Source: Halomonas jincaotanensis
GTDB lineage: Bacteria > Pseudomonadota > Gammaproteobacteria > Pseudomonadales > Halomonadaceae
Reading direction: 5' to 3'
Assembly: GCF_018448785.1 (NCBI RefSeq)
Contig: NZ_JAHCLU010000001.1
Span: 1-64,000, forward strand
DNA: 64,000 nucleotides
The first letter of the stretch is position 1; each line of letters opens with the position of its first letter. The notes below the pieces were generated by a model that saw only the letters and a program-made list of their open reading frames with translations, searched no databases and was not told the DNA's origin. Of this stretch, positions 45,480-54,473 are shown piece by piece. The position numbers were made by a program, and so were the translations under genes.

Positions 45480-46930
45480 CATCACGCCAACACACCTTGC
45501 TTGACGACGCGACCGACATCCTGCTTGCCCCTGGCGGGCTCGGTCTCGACAACCTGGACGCCGGCCTGGACCATGCCATGGGGGCCGGCATCGATTATGC
45601 CGACCTGTATTTCCAGCGCAGCTGGCACGAGGGCTGGGTGCTGGAGGACGGCGAGGTCAAGGAGGCCAGTTACAACATCGACGGCGGCGTCGGGGTACGC
45701 GCGATGGCCGGCGAAAAGACCGGCTTCGCCTATTCCAACCAGATCAGCGGCGAGGCGCTGGCCGAAACCGGACGCACCGCCTCGGGTATCGTGCGCAGCG
45801 GCAAGCGGCTCGCCTCGGCACCGCGCATCGCGGTCGCCGGTGAGGCGCGCTATGCCGGCGTGGACCCGCTCACCGGCCTGTCCGCCGAGGACAAGATCGC
45901 CATGCTCAAGGAGGCCGACCGTGTCGCCCGGGCGGCGGACCCTCTGGTGTCGCAGGTCAGCGCCTCGCTGACCGGCGTTCATGAAGTGGTGCTGGTGCGA
46001 GCCAGCGACGGCACCCTGGCGGCGGATATCCGCCCGCTGGTGCGCTTCAACGTCAGCGTGATCGTGGTGAAGAGCGGCCGCCGCGAGCGCGGCAGCGCCG
46101 GGGGTGGCGGCCGCTACCCCATGGCGCGACTGCGCGACGAGAACGTCGCCGAGCGCTATGCCAAGGAGGCCGTGCGCCAGGCGCTGGTCAATCTGGACGC
46201 AGTGGACGCGCCGGCCGGTCAGATGCCGGTGGTGCTGGGGCCGGGCTGGCCGGGCATCCTGCTCCACGAGGCGGTGGGCCACGGCCTGGAGGGCGACTTC
46301 AATCGCAAGGGCAGTTCGGCCTTTGCCGGGCGCATCGGCCAGCAGGTCGCCTCGCGAGGCGTCACGGTGGTCGATGACGCGACCCTGGCCGATCGCCGCG
46401 GTTCGATGAGCGTGGATGACGAGGGCACCCCGGGGCAGTGCAACACCCTGATCGAGGACGGCATTCTCACCGGCTACATGCAGGACAAGCTCAATGCCAG
46501 GCTGATGGGGATGGCGCCGACCGGCAACGCGCGTCGTGAGTCCTTCGCCCATCTGCCGATGCCGCGCATGACCAACACCTACATGCGCGCAGGACAGGAC
46601 GAGCCCGGTGACATCCTGCGCAGCGTGAAGCGTGGTATCTATGCGGTGAGTTTCGGTGGCGGCCAGGTCGACATCACGTCCGGCAAGTTCGTCTTTTCGG
46701 CGAGCGAAGCCTATCTGATCGAGGACGGGCGCATCACCGTGCCGGTCAAGGGCGCGACCCTGATCGGCAATGGCCCGGAGGCGATGGGGCGGGTGTCGAT
46801 GATCGGCCACGACCTCGAGCTGGATACCGGCATCGGGGTCTGTGGCAAGGAAGGCCAGGGCGTGCCCGTGGGTGTCGGCCAGCCGACGTTGAAGCTCGAT
46901 GAGCTGACGGTGGGCGGCACGCAGTCCTGA
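45476..46930 (+). CDS. tldD: Metalloprotease TldD
   Basis: Subunit of the TldD/TldE (PmbA) heterodimeric protease that processes small peptides such as microcin precursors and CcdA. The zinc-site [12 protein letters not shown] (about residue 262) is seen. It has 484 residues (E. coli 481). It overlaps yhdP by the ATGA junction. The partner PmbA lies 637 bases further on, past the oppositely oriented darP. Confidence 0.97.
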   Translation: MTSRQHTLLDDATDILLAPGGLGLDNLDAGLDHAMGAGIDYADLYFQRSWHEGWVLEDGEVKEASYNIDGGVGVRAMAGEKTGFAYSNQISGEALAETGRTASGIVRSGKRLASAPRIAVAGEARYAGVDPLTGLSAEDKIAMLKEADRVARAADPLVSQVSASLTGVHEVVLVRASDGTLAADIRPLVRFNVSVIVVKSGRRERGSAGGGGRYPMARLRDENVAERYAKEAVRQALVNLDAVDAPAGQMPVVLGPGWPGILLHEAVGHGLEGDFNRKGSSAFAGRIGQQVASRGVTVVDDATLADRRGSMSVDDEGTPGQCNTLIEDGILTGYMQDKLNARLMGMAPTGNARRESFAHLPMPRMTNTYMRAGQDEPGDILRSVKRGIYAVSFGGGQVDITSGKFVFSASEAYLIEDGRITVPVKGATLIGNGPEAMGRVSMIGHDLELDTGIGVCGKEGQGVPVGVGQPTLKLDELTVGGTQS

Positions 46931-46940
46931 TGAGCGCCGG

Positions 46941-47459
46941 TTATATGCCAGCAGTATCGCGGATCAGACGAAAGAGGCGGCGGGCATGGGTCGGCGACTT
47001 GTTCTGGTCGCGCTCGTGGCGAGCGTTGCGGATCAATTGCCGCAAGGCTTGGCGGTCGACATCGGGGAAGTCGATGATGAAGGCCTCGACGGCGGGATCG
47101 CCCTGCTCGATCAACCGATCCCGCCAGCCTTCCAGGCGATGGAAGGCGCGATCGCGATGGAGTCGTTCCTGCTCCACTTCCTCGAACACGGCATGGATGG
47201 CATCGAGGTCTTCGCGGCGCATCAGTTTGCCGATGTATTGCATGTGCCGACGACGGCCTTCGTGGGAGCGGATTCGCGAGGTTTCCTTGACGGCGGCGAG
47301 CAGATCATCCGAGAGCGGAAAGCGCGCACGTTCGGCGTCACTCATGGCGATAATTTGCTCTCCCAGGGCCTGCAGGGCCGACATCTCACGTTTGAGCTGG
47401 GATTTGCTGGGCCGTTCGTCGGCCGGAGAAAGAACATCCTGAGTCATGCCGGTTCCCAT
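46941..47459 (-). CDS. darP: Dual-action ribosomal maturation protein DarP (YjgA, DUF615)
   Basis: Late 50S-assembly factor that associates with the large subunit. The 172-residue all-helical protein contains family patterns SQLKREMSALQALGEQI (about 20), RIRSHEGRRRHMQYIGKLMR (about 65) and RQLIRNARHERDQN near the end. It is transcribed against tldD (10-base gap between stops). Its start is about 107 bases from that of pmbA, so the two are divergent as in E. coli. Confidence 0.95.
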   Translation of the reverse strand: MGTGMTQDVLSPADERPSKSQLKREMSALQALGEQIIAMSDAERARFPLSDDLLAAVKETSRIRSHEGRRRHMQYIGKLMRREDLDAIHAVFEEVEQERLHRDRAFHRLEGWRDRLIEQGDPAVEAFIIDFPDVDRQALRQLIRNARHERDQNKSPTHARRLFRLIRDTAGI

Positions 47460-47566
47460 TCGTGAGAGTCAGTATCCCGATCATTATATCAGCCCGCGGT
47501 TCCGGGCTGGACAATGCACCCGACAAAAGGCTGGGCCATGGCGCCGGCCAAGCAAGGAGAAATATC

Positions 47567-48907
47567 ATGACACAGGCGTTCAATGCTGCCGTCCAGCAGC
47601 GTTTGCTGGAGTCGCGAGCCGAGTCAGCCTTGGCCCTTGCGCGTCGCTTGGGCGCCGATGCCTGCGAGGTCGGTGCCAGCGTTGATCAGGGTATCGGCAT
47701 CAACGTGCGTGAGGGTGACGTGGAGACAGTCGAGCTTTCCCGCGACCAGGGTATCGCGGTGACGGTGTATGTTGGTGCGCGCAAGGGCAGCGCGTCATCG
47801 TCGGATGCCGGCGAGGCCTCGATTCGTGTCGTGGTGGAAAAAGCCATGGCCATCGCCCGTCACACCGGCGAAGACCCGGCCGCAGGCCTGGCCGATGCCG
47901 CGTCGATGGCAACCGCGCTTCCGGACCTCGACGTACATCATCCTTGGGCGCTGACCACGGATCGCGGCATCGAGTTGGCCCTGGCGTGCGAGGCGGCCGG
48001 TCGCGGCGTCGACGGCATTCGCAGCTCCGATGGGGCCTCACTATCGAGCGGCGAAGGGGTGCGCGTCTACGCCAACAGTCACGGTTTTCTGGGCAGCCAG
48101 CGCGGCAGTCGACACTCACTGTCGTGCATGCTGATCGCCGAGGACGAGATGGGCATGCAGCGCGATTACGATTATACGACAGCGCGGCATCCCGCTGATC
48201 TCCAGAGCCCCGAGACGGTCGGTGCGAGTGCGGCGAAGCGCACCCTGCGTCGTCTGGGCGGCCGTCGTCCGGCCACAGGGCGTTTTCCGGTACTGTTCGA
48301 CCCGACATTGGCCAGTGGTCTAGTCGGGCACCTGATGGGGGCGATCGCCGGGGGCGCGCTCTATCGTCAGGCCTCCTTCCTCTGTGATCGCCTGGGAGAT
48401 CCGCTGTTTCCCGACTGGTTCAATCTCGGTGAGCGACCCATGGAGATCGGCGGCATGGCGAGCAGCCCGTTCGACAACGACGGGGTGCAGACTCGTGACA
48501 ACGTGTTCATCGACCAGGGACGCCTGGCCAGTTATATGCTCTCAGCCTACAGCGCTCGCCGCCTCGGCATGCAGAGTACCGGCAACGCGGGCGGCGCTCG
48601 CAATCTGCGTATCGACGCGCCACTGACGTCGTCCGAGGTTTTGCTCGAGCGCATGGGACGCGGGGTGCTGGTCACCGAGCTGATGGGGCAGGGCGTCAAC
48701 GGCGTGACGGGGGATTACTCGCGGGGCGCCGCCGGCTTCTGGGTCGAGGATGGCGAGATTCAGCACCCTGTCGAGGAGTTCACGATTGCCGGGAATCTCG
48801 AGAGCATGTTCAAGGGGCTGGTGGGCGTGGGCAGCGATACCGATACGCGCGGCAGCATTCACACCGGTAGCTGGCTGATCGATGAAATGACCATGGCCGG
48901 CGGTTAG
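47567..48907 (+). CDS. pmbA: Metalloprotease PmbA (TldE)
   Basis: Partner of TldD. It has 446 residues (E. coli 450) and lacks the zinc HExxxH motif, as expected. Conserved elements are GADACEVGASVDQGI near the N terminus, FDPTLASGLVGHLMGAI in the middle and ELMGQGVNGVTGDYSRGAAGFW near residue 380. AAGGAG upstream fixes ATG 47567; a longer reading from 47462 is unlikely. The stop overlaps the 3' end of npr by four bases on the opposite strand. Confidence 0.96.
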   Translation: MTQAFNAAVQQRLLESRAESALALARRLGADACEVGASVDQGIGINVREGDVETVELSRDQGIAVTVYVGARKGSASSSDAGEASIRVVVEKAMAIARHTGEDPAAGLADAASMATALPDLDVHHPWALTTDRGIELALACEAAGRGVDGIRSSDGASLSSGEGVRVYANSHGFLGSQRGSRHSLSCMLIAEDEMGMQRDYDYTTARHPADLQSPETVGASAAKRTLRRLGGRRPATGRFPVLFDPTLASGLVGHLMGAIAGGALYRQASFLCDRLGDPLFPDWFNLGERPMEIGGMASSPFDNDGVQTRDNVFIDQGRLASYMLSAYSARRLGMQSTGNAGGARNLRIDAPLTSSEVLLERMGRGVLVTELMGQGVNGVTGDYSRGAAGFWVEDGEIQHPVEEFTIAGNLESMFKGLVGVGSDTDTRGSIHTGSWLIDEMTMAGG

Positions 48908-49173
48908 CCGTCTTCCTCGAAGCGGGCCTCGAACAAGGCCTCCACGGCCTGCAACGCTGCCTCGGCGTCCTGGCCCTCGGCGTCGATACGCAATTCGGTC
49001 CCGCATGGCGCCGCCAACATCAGTAGCGACATGATGTTGGCGCCGTCCGCCTGCCGTCCGGCATGGCTCACCGTGATCCGGGCATCGAAGGGCTGGCAGC
49101 ATTTCACTAGCTTAGTCGCGGCCCGCGCATGAAGGCCACGTCGATTGGTCAGGGTCAACTTGCGATGCGCCAC
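48904..49173 (-). CDS. npr: Nitrogen-PTS phosphocarrier protein NPr
   Basis: HPr-like 89-residue phosphocarrier of the nitrogen phosphotransferase system, passing phosphate from PtsP to PtsN. The phosphorylation site His15 lies in GLHARAATK. The SIMxLLML-type helix (NIMSLLMLAA) matches the regulatory-site region; the Ser-46 region shows NIMS. It is the last gene of the leftward rpoN-hpf-ptsN-rapZ-npr group, three bases after rapZ. Confidence 0.95.
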   Translation of the reverse strand: MAHRKLTLTNRRGLHARAATKLVKCCQPFDARITVSHAGRQADGANIMSLLMLAAPCGTELRIDAEGQDAEAALQAVEALFEARFEEDG

Positions 49174-49176
49174 GCG

Positions 49177-50097
49177 TCAGGTTCCTTGGCTTGAATTCTC
49201 GATGAGTGGCGGCTGTTGGATGTGCGGTAGGGTATCGTGAATGCCGAGTTCACGGTGGCGTAAACGCACACTGGGACGATGCTGCAACATCTGACGCGCA
49301 AGACGCTCGGCGAGATAGACCGATCGATGCTTGCCCCCCGTGCAACCTATCGCCACCGTCAGGTAGCTGCGTTGGCTGGCTTGATAAGCAGGCAGCCAGC
49401 GTTCTACCCAGGTCTCAATGTCGCGATACATGTCGCCGACAATGGGGAAGCCTTCGAGAAAGGCGATGATCTCGGGGTCACGCCCAGTGGCATCGCGTAG
49501 CTTTGGATCCCAGTGGGGGTTGGGCAGGCAGCGAGCGTCGAAGACGATATCGGCATCCAGCGGCACACCACGCTTGAAGCCGAATGACTCCACAGTGAGC
49601 GTCATCTGGTTGGAGTGATGGCTGGCCACCTGGTCGCTGATTCGCCCGCGCAGATCGTGGACAGACAAGCGCGATGTATCGATGATCAGATCCGAAAGGT
49701 CACGAATCTCGGCTAGCGCCTGCTCCTCTGAGTCGATCGCCTCGGCCAAGGTCATGTCGCTTCCCCGTGTCAACGGGTGGCGGCGTCGCGTCTCGGAGTA
49801 TCGCTCGAGCAGGATGCGAGCGTCGGTCGTGAGATAGACCACTTGGCAGTCGATCTGGCGTTGCCTGACTTCATCGAGCAGCCGTGGAAATCGCTCGAGC
49901 GCGTGCGGCAAGTTGCGTGCGTCGATGCTGACCGCGATCGAGGTATGCGGGGCCTGATCTCGACGCAATTCATCCACCAAAGGCCCGAGTAGCATCGCCG
50001 GCAGATTGTCGATCGCATAATAACCAAGATCCTCGAGCGCCTGCAGCGCAATCGACTTGCCGGAGCCGGAACGGCCACTGATGATCACTAGCTGCAT
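49177..50097 (-). CDS. rapZ: RNase adapter protein RapZ
   Basis: Binds small RNAs and, in E. coli, brings RNase E to GlmZ to tune glucosamine-6-phosphate synthesis. A P-loop kinase-like domain with Walker A SGRSGSGKS (about residue 8) and AIDNLP is followed by the C-terminal RNA/metabolite domain containing VAIGCTGGKHRSVYLAE (about 250). It has 306 residues, about 22 longer than the E. coli protein (284), with the extra at the C terminus. It sits in the rpoN operon as in other gammaproteobacteria. Confidence 0.96.
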   Translation of the reverse strand: MQLVIISGRSGSGKSIALQALEDLGYYAIDNLPAMLLGPLVDELRRDQAPHTSIAVSIDARNLPHALERFPRLLDEVRQRQIDCQVVYLTTDARILLERYSETRRRHPLTRGSDMTLAEAIDSEEQALAEIRDLSDLIIDTSRLSVHDLRGRISDQVASHHSNQMTLTVESFGFKRGVPLDADIVFDARCLPNPHWDPKLRDATGRDPEIIAFLEGFPIVGDMYRDIETWVERWLPAYQASQRSYLTVAIGCTGGKHRSVYLAERLARQMLQHRPSVRLRHRELGIHDTLPHIQQPPLIENSSQGT

Positions 50098-50142
50098 GAT
50101 GGGTCTCCTGGTCGTGTCGCTGGCCCGGCGGTCCCAGGGAAA

Positions 50143-50613
50143 TCAGGCATCTGCCTGTCGTCGGATTGCGTCAATCAGGTGTTCGTAGAGTTCATGCTGA
50201 CTGGTGGTCTTGCGTAATTGGCTGCGCGTTTCACCATCGTTCATGACGCCGGCTACCTGGGCAAGTAGTGCCAGATGGTCGTCGTCGGCCTCTTCGGGTA
50301 CCAGCAGCACGAAGACTAGATCGACCGGCTCGCCGTCGATGGCATCGAAATCCACTGGTTCGTTGAGCTTCAGGAAGCCGGCGATGGGCGACTTGCAGTG
50401 AGGGTTGCGGGCATGCGGAATAGCTACGCCATTGCCGATGCCCGTGCTTCCGAGCCGCTCACGGCCGATCAGACGGCTGAAGACTTCCTGGCTGTCCAGG
50501 CTGGGTGTGTTCTGGGCGATAAAGGTACTGAAAAATTCGAGTACCCGCTTTTTGCTCCCCCCGGGGACGCTGAAGAGGATGCGTTCGGGGGGCAGGATAG
50601 TTTCGAGTGTCAT
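50143..50613 (-). CDS. ptsN: Nitrogen-PTS EIIA protein PtsN
   Basis: EIIA(Ntr) protein, 156 residues (E. coli 163). The phosphorylated His lies in GVAIPHARNP (about residue 66). It receives phosphate from NPr and in relatives controls potassium transport and phosphate-starvation sensing. It lies six bases after hpf and 46 before rapZ. Confidence 0.95.
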   Translation of the reverse strand: MTLETILPPERILFSVPGGSKKRVLEFFSTFIAQNTPSLDSQEVFSRLIGRERLGSTGIGNGVAIPHARNPHCKSPIAGFLKLNEPVDFDAIDGEPVDLVFVLLVPEEADDDHLALLAQVAGVMNDGETRSQLRKTTSQHELYEHLIDAIRRQADA

Positions 50614-50619
50614 GATGAG

Positions 50620-50928
50620 TCAGCGGGCGCCAGCGCCTTGGGCGCGGGCCTGGGATTTTTCCTTGTGCTTGACCAGTTGGCGGTCCAGCTTGTCGGCGAG
50701 GGCATCAAGAGCGGCGTACATGTCGTTGTCCTGGGCTTCGGCATGTAGATCGGCACCGGCGGCATGCAGCGTGCAGGCAGCCAATTGGCGCTCTTTCTCT
50801 ACGGAGAGCGTGACCTGCACATTGGTGATGTTGTCGTAATGACGTTCCACGCGGGTGAGCTTCTCGTTCACATAGTCACGCAGGGCGTCAGTCAGTTCCA
50901 CATGATGGCCAGTGATGTTGACTTGCAT
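50620..50928 (-). CDS. hpf: Ribosome hibernation-promoting factor HPF (short form)
   Basis: Binds the 30S decoding centre and promotes 100S dimers in stationary phase. The start at 50928 (MQVNITGHHVELTDALRDYV) is fixed by AAGGAG at good spacing. The 102-residue length marks the short HPF, without the dimerisation domain of long HPF. Basic residues EKLTRVERHYD and the KxDRQLVKHKEK region contact rRNA. A possible own promoter lies just upstream, within the rpoN-hpf gap. Confidence 0.95.
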   Translation of the reverse strand: MQVNITGHHVELTDALRDYVNEKLTRVERHYDNITNVQVTLSVEKERQLAACTLHAAGADLHAEAQDNDMYAALDALADKLDRQLVKHKEKSQARAQGAGAR

Positions 50929-50961
50929 GACACGCTCCTTCGTCCTTCGAATGGTGATTCG

Positions 50962-50988
50962 ATTGTAACCCTTTTTACGGGCTTGCAA
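50962..50988 (-). promoter_or_regulatory. Possible sigma-70 promoter of hpf
   Basis: On the minus strand TACAAT (50962-50967) is a near-perfect -10. A TTGCAA/TTTGCA -35-like element at 50983-50989 gives a spacer of 15-16 bases, shorter than ideal. It would let hpf, ptsN, rapZ and npr be expressed separately from rpoN. Confidence 0.45.
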
Positions 50989-50991
50989 ACC

Positions 50992-51006
50992 CCCGCTGCC
51001 AGCGGG
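50992..51006 (-). terminator. Small hairpin after rpoN
   Basis: CCCGCT, three bases, AGCGGG forms a 6-bp GC stem 24 bases after the rpoN stop. There is no T-run, so it would at most be a weak terminator or an RNA-end stabiliser. Confidence 0.35.
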
Positions 51007-51029
51007 ATTCCAAAGCACTGCGAACAACA

Positions 51030-52436
51030 TCATTTCAATCGTTTGCGTTCGCTCGACGAGGGAATGTCCATGGACTCTCGGTACTTGGCGACGGTGCGCC
51101 GGGCCACGTTAATGCCGACCTCCTCCAGCATCGCCACCAGCGTGCTGTCGGATAGCGGCTTGCGCGGCGGCTCCTCCTGAACCAGTTTGCGGATACGCGC
51201 CCGGATCGCGGTGCTGGAATGGGCGTCGCCGTCGCCATTGCCGACCTGGCTGGAGAAGAAGTACTTCAGCTCGAAGACCCCGCGAGGCGTATGGATGAAT
51301 TTCTGGGTTGTCACCCGCGAGATGGTCGATTCATGCATTTCCACTACTTGGGCGATATCGGCGAGGATCAAGGGCTTCATCGCCTCTTCGCCACGTTCCA
51401 AAAAGTCGATTTGGCGCACCATGATCTCGCGTCCGACACGCAGTAGGGTGTCGTTGCGACTCGATAGGCTCTTCATTAGCCAGCGTGCTTCCTGCAGGTG
51501 GTCCTTGAGAAACTGATTGTCGCGGCTCTTGTCCGCGCGGCGGATCAGTGAAGCGTAGTCGGTCTGGATGCGCAGTCGTGGCAGGGCATGCGCGTTGAGT
51601 TCGACATGCCAGCCATGGCGGTCGTGTCGTGCGATGAGATCGGGAATCACGTAATCGCTGCTGGCTATGCCGAGGTGGCTGCCGGGGCGGGGGTCGAGCG
51701 TTCGCACTAGGGCGATTACCGCCTCCAGGGCGTCATCATCGAGGCCAAGCCGGCGCTTGAGCAAGCGTCGGTCACCGCTGGCCAGGGCTTCGAGAAACTG
51801 ACGAACCAGCCGACGGGCCTGGGGCAGCAAGGGCGTATCATCGGGTAGGGCAGCGAGCTGTAGCATGAGACATTCCCGCAGGTCGCGGGCGAAGATGCCC
51901 GTCGGCTCGAATTGCTGCAAGCGCAACAGGACCTGCTCGATCTCACGGCTCTTGAGCCCTGCGAGCCCCTGGCTTCTGAGACCCTCGCAAAGCTCGTCGA
52001 GAGGCTGGGCCAGATAACCGGCCCCATCCACGGCATCGATCAGAGTATCGGCAATCAGTCGCTGGCGAGGTTCCAGGTCGGTCATGGCCAGTTGCCAGGC
52101 GAGATGGCCCTGCAGGCTCTGGCCGTCGGCCTGACGTTCGAAGTCCGGCCCTTCACCGCTTCCGGCGGCCGGGGTGAGGTCCTGGTAGGTGTCGGCCCAG
52201 TTGCTGTCAGTGGGAAGCTCATCGGGAATATCGCTGGCCCACTCCTCTTCGGATACTTCGCTTGCAGATTGCTCGCCGAATTCATCTTCCAGCTCGAGCA
52301 TGGGGTTGGATTCCAGCGCCTGCTGGATTTCCTGACGCAGATCCAGCGTAGACAGCTGCAGCAGGGCAATGGCCTGTTGCAGCTGCGGGGTCATGGTCAG
52401 CTGAGTGCCGAGGCGCAGTTGCAGAGACGCTTTCAT
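51030..52436 (-). CDS. rpoN: RNA polymerase sigma-54 factor
   Basis: Alternative sigma factor for -24/-12 promoters, needing AAA+ activators. The Gln-rich activator-interacting region I (LRLGTQLTMTPQLQQAIALLQL, in parts) is at residues 5-30, an acidic region II at about 50-110, and the RpoN box ARRTVAKYRESM near residue 447 reads the -24 element. The start at 52436 fits the family (MKASLQLRLG); in-frame ATG 52442 and TTG 52445 also exist. It has 468 residues. A sigma-54-like promoter precedes it. Confidence 0.97.
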   Translation of the reverse strand: MKASLQLRLGTQLTMTPQLQQAIALLQLSTLDLRQEIQQALESNPMLELEDEFGEQSASEVSEEEWASDIPDELPTDSNWADTYQDLTPAAGSGEGPDFERQADGQSLQGHLAWQLAMTDLEPRQRLIADTLIDAVDGAGYLAQPLDELCEGLRSQGLAGLKSREIEQVLLRLQQFEPTGIFARDLRECLMLQLAALPDDTPLLPQARRLVRQFLEALASGDRRLLKRRLGLDDDALEAVIALVRTLDPRPGSHLGIASSDYVIPDLIARHDRHGWHVELNAHALPRLRIQTDYASLIRRADKSRDNQFLKDHLQEARWLMKSLSSRNDTLLRVGREIMVRQIDFLERGEEAMKPLILADIAQVVEMHESTISRVTTQKFIHTPRGVFELKYFFSSQVGNGDGDAHSSTAIRARIRKLVQEEPPRKPLSDSTLVAMLEEVGINVARRTVAKYRESMDIPSSSERKRLK

Positions 52437-52513
52437 GGCCATCAAAAAGACTTGCTCGTCTGCCGAAAAGAATCACCCTAATCCGCTGATCGACAGGATG
52501 CAACTTGATTCTT

Positions 52514-52530
52514 TGCAATAAATATGCCAA
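52514..52530 (-). promoter_or_regulatory. Sigma-54 (-24/-12) promoter candidate upstream of rpoN
   Basis: The minus strand reads TTGGCATATTTATTGCA. It fits YTGGCA-N6-TTGCW with the invariant GG (52527-52528) and GC (52515-52516) exactly ten bases apart. Only the two bases after TGGCA differ from the TGGCACG consensus. Predicted transcription starts near 52503, about 65 bases before rpoN. It lies in an AT-rich 170-base gap after lptB. An 11-bp palindrome (52525-52535, TGCCA-A-TGGCA) overlaps the -24 element. Confidence 0.6.
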
Positions 52531-52546
52531 TGGCAATTAGCATGCC

Positions 52547-52567
52547 GTCAGCCTATTTAAAGCTGAC
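52547..52567. repeat. Inverted repeat between lptB and rpoN
   Basis: GTCAGC, nine AT-rich bases, GCTGAC. It lies about 20 bases upstream of the -24 element described above. There is no T-run on the minus strand, so it is not a convincing lptB terminator; it may be a protein-binding site. Confidence 0.4.
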
Positions 52568-52608
52568 AGATCATGCAGGTAAGTCAGGAAAATCCTATGG
52601 GATAAGAC

Positions 52609-53334
52609 TTATAGGCGGAAATCTTCGCCGAGATAGACGTCGCGTACCTGCTGGTTGGCGATGATCGCCGCGGCGTCCCCCTCGGCGATAATGCGTCCAT
52701 CGCCGACGATGTAGGCGGAATCGCAGATATCGAGGGTTTCACGGACGTTGTGGTCGGTAATCAGCACGCCGATATGTCGTGCCTTGAGTTGGCGGATAAT
52801 GCCCTTGATTTCGCCTACCGAGATCGGATCGACCCCGGCAAAAGGTTCATCGAGCAGGATAAAGGCGGGTTCCGTGGCCAGCGCACGGGCGATCTCGACG
52901 CGTCGCCGTTCACCGCCAGAAAGGCTCATGCCGAGGTTGTGGCGAATCGGCTCGACATGGAAATCATGGAGTAATTCTTCCAAGCGCGCCTGGCGGCCAG
53001 CACTGTCGAGATCCTTGCGCGTCTCAAGTATCGCCATGATATTGTCGGCTACCGAGAGCTTGCGGAAGATCGAGGCCTCCTGGGGTAGATAGCCAATACC
53101 GGCACGGGCACGCTCGTGCATGGCGGCGCGCGACAGGTCGCGGTCGTCGATATGCACTTCGCCGGCATCGGCGCGTACCAGCCCCACGATCATGTAAAAG
53201 GAGGTCGTCTTGCCCGCGCCGTTGGGGCCCAGCAGACCCACCACACGACCCTGTTCGATGGACAGACTGATGTCCTGCACCACGCGGCGGCTCTTGTAGC
53301 TCTTGGCCAGGTGGCTGGCACGAAGGGTCTTCAT
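52609..53334 (-). CDS. lptB: LPS export ABC transporter ATP-binding protein LptB
   Basis: ATPase of the LptB2FGC complex that extracts LPS from the inner membrane. Walker [12 protein letters not shown] (about residue 37), the Q-loop [10 protein letters not shown], signature [15 protein letters not shown] (about 139) and Walker [13 protein letters not shown] are present. It has 241 residues, the E. coli length. It starts eight bases after lptA stops. lptF and lptG are not in the window. Confidence 0.98.
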   Translation of the reverse strand: MKTLRASHLAKSYKSRRVVQDISLSIEQGRVVGLLGPNGAGKTTSFYMIVGLVRADAGEVHIDDRDLSRAAMHERARAGIGYLPQEASIFRKLSVADNIMAILETRKDLDSAGRQARLEELLHDFHVEPIRHNLGMSLSGGERRRVEIARALATEPAFILLDEPFAGVDPISVGEIKGIIRQLKARHIGVLITDHNVRETLDICDSAYIVGDGRIIAEGDAAAIIANQQVRDVYLGEDFRL

Positions 53335-53341
53335 GAAGGCC

Positions 53342-53869
53342 TCAGTTTTCCGGCTGCAGGGTCATGCGCACGCGCTGGCGATCCTCGACGCCTTCAGACT
53401 CGGAGCGGGCCTGAACCACCTGACGATCGAGAAAATATTCCAGGTAGGCGCCGTCGAAGGTGTCGCCACCTTGATGAAGTTCGGCGCGGTCGATCAATTC
53501 CACTCGGCGTTCAGCAACATGGTAGATCACCTTGCGCCCCCAACCGCGCACCAGGGGGGCGTCGGGGCTGGGCTGCTGTTCGATGTAGGCGCGCTCGCCA
53601 TCGGCGGTCGCCCGAGTCAGTTGTCCCTCGGCGTTGCGCTGGATCTCGACACGATCGCCGGTGAGTTGCATGCTGCCTTGTTGAATCTCTACGTCGCCGG
53701 TGTAGACCGCCGTGCCGGCGTTGTCGTCAAGATCGAGCTGGTCGGCGACGACCTCGACAGGGGCTTCGGCATCTCCCTCAAGCGCCATGGCGGGAGTGGC
53801 AACAATGGTGGCGATGACCAGGCCGAGTAGCGCCAGTCTGGTCAGCAAGCCTGAGGGCTGTGGCATCAT
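53342..53869 (-). CDS. lptA: LPS transport periplasmic bridge protein LptA
   Basis: Periplasmic OstA-fold protein that polymerises into the bridge carrying LPS across the periplasm. Signal peptide ([16 protein letters not shown], about 10-28) then the [25 protein letters not shown] pattern (in parts) and [12 protein letters not shown]. It has 175 residues (E. coli 185). Only two bases separate it from lptC. Confidence 0.95.
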   Translation of the reverse strand: MMPQPSGLLTRLALLGLVIATIVATPAMALEGDAEAPVEVVADQLDLDDNAGTAVYTGDVEIQQGSMQLTGDRVEIQRNAEGQLTRATADGERAYIEQQPSPDAPLVRGWGRKVIYHVAERRVELIDRAELHQGGDTFDGAYLEYFLDRQVVQARSESEGVEDRQRVRMTLQPEN

Positions 53870-53871
53870 GG

Positions 53872-54468
53872 CTAGGGTTCCTCATCGGTGGTTGGCGTTG
53901 TCTCGGGGGGATGATAGCCACGGACATTGTCGGTCAGACGAAGAAGATTGTCATGAATCCAGGCGTCGAATCGCTCCCCGCGCATCTCCTGTGGCGGCTG
54001 GCGAAAGACTGAGGGAGTTTCACTCCAGGCGCGACCCTGCTCGGAATCGTAATGCAGAATCTCGGTGTCGAGCTGCCAGTTCTCCTCGGGGGCACGAAGC
54101 CGGGTATCGCCACTCAGCGTCAGCGGGTTGCCTCCAGGACCGATTGTACCGTTGCTGCTGCTGGCCAGCCAGGTTCGCCCGGCCTCGCTGATCAGTCGCA
54201 TGTCCGGCGTCTCCAGCTGAGTCACGTCATCGTGTGGAGTATGTACCAGGCGCGGTGTCTCGAGCCGCTGGTGGGCCTGCCCCTCGCTGTCGAAGCGGGT
54301 CAGTCGCACACCCTCGAGGTAATAATCCGGCTCGCCAGCCTCGTCGCGGGGGATGGGGCCGGGAATCAGGACATCGCGCTGATCGAGAAACGCCAGCAGG
54401 CCACCCAGCCCCAACAGCAGCAGGAACAGCCAGACCTTGAACGAGGGGCGTGGCAGTTGCAGCGCCAT
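53872..54468 (-). CDS. lptC: LPS export protein LptC
   Basis: Bitopic inner-membrane protein linking LptB2FG to LptA. One TM helix (about 11-28: VWLFLLLLGLGGLLAFL) precedes an OstA-like periplasmic domain with YYLEGVRLTRFDSEG and LTLSGDTRLRAP. The start at 54468 is chosen because it gives a short cytosolic N terminus; an upstream reading overlaps kdsC. It has 198 residues (E. coli 191). Confidence 0.93.
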   Translation of the reverse strand: MALQLPRPSFKVWLFLLLLGLGGLLAFLDQRDVLIPGPIPRDEAGEPDYYLEGVRLTRFDSEGQAHQRLETPRLVHTPHDDVTQLETPDMRLISEAGRTWLASSSNGTIGPGGNPLTLSGDTRLRAPEENWQLDTEILHYDSEQGRAWSETPSVFRQPPQEMRGERFDAWIHDNLLRLTDNVRGYHPPETTPTTDEEP

Positions 54469-54473
54469 GGATA

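Noticed and set aside
50980-51000. Second sigma-54-like site after rpoN (TGGCA then TTTGCA on the minus strand)
   Set aside because: The GG and GC are separated by twelve rather than ten bases, which sigma-54 does not tolerate well.
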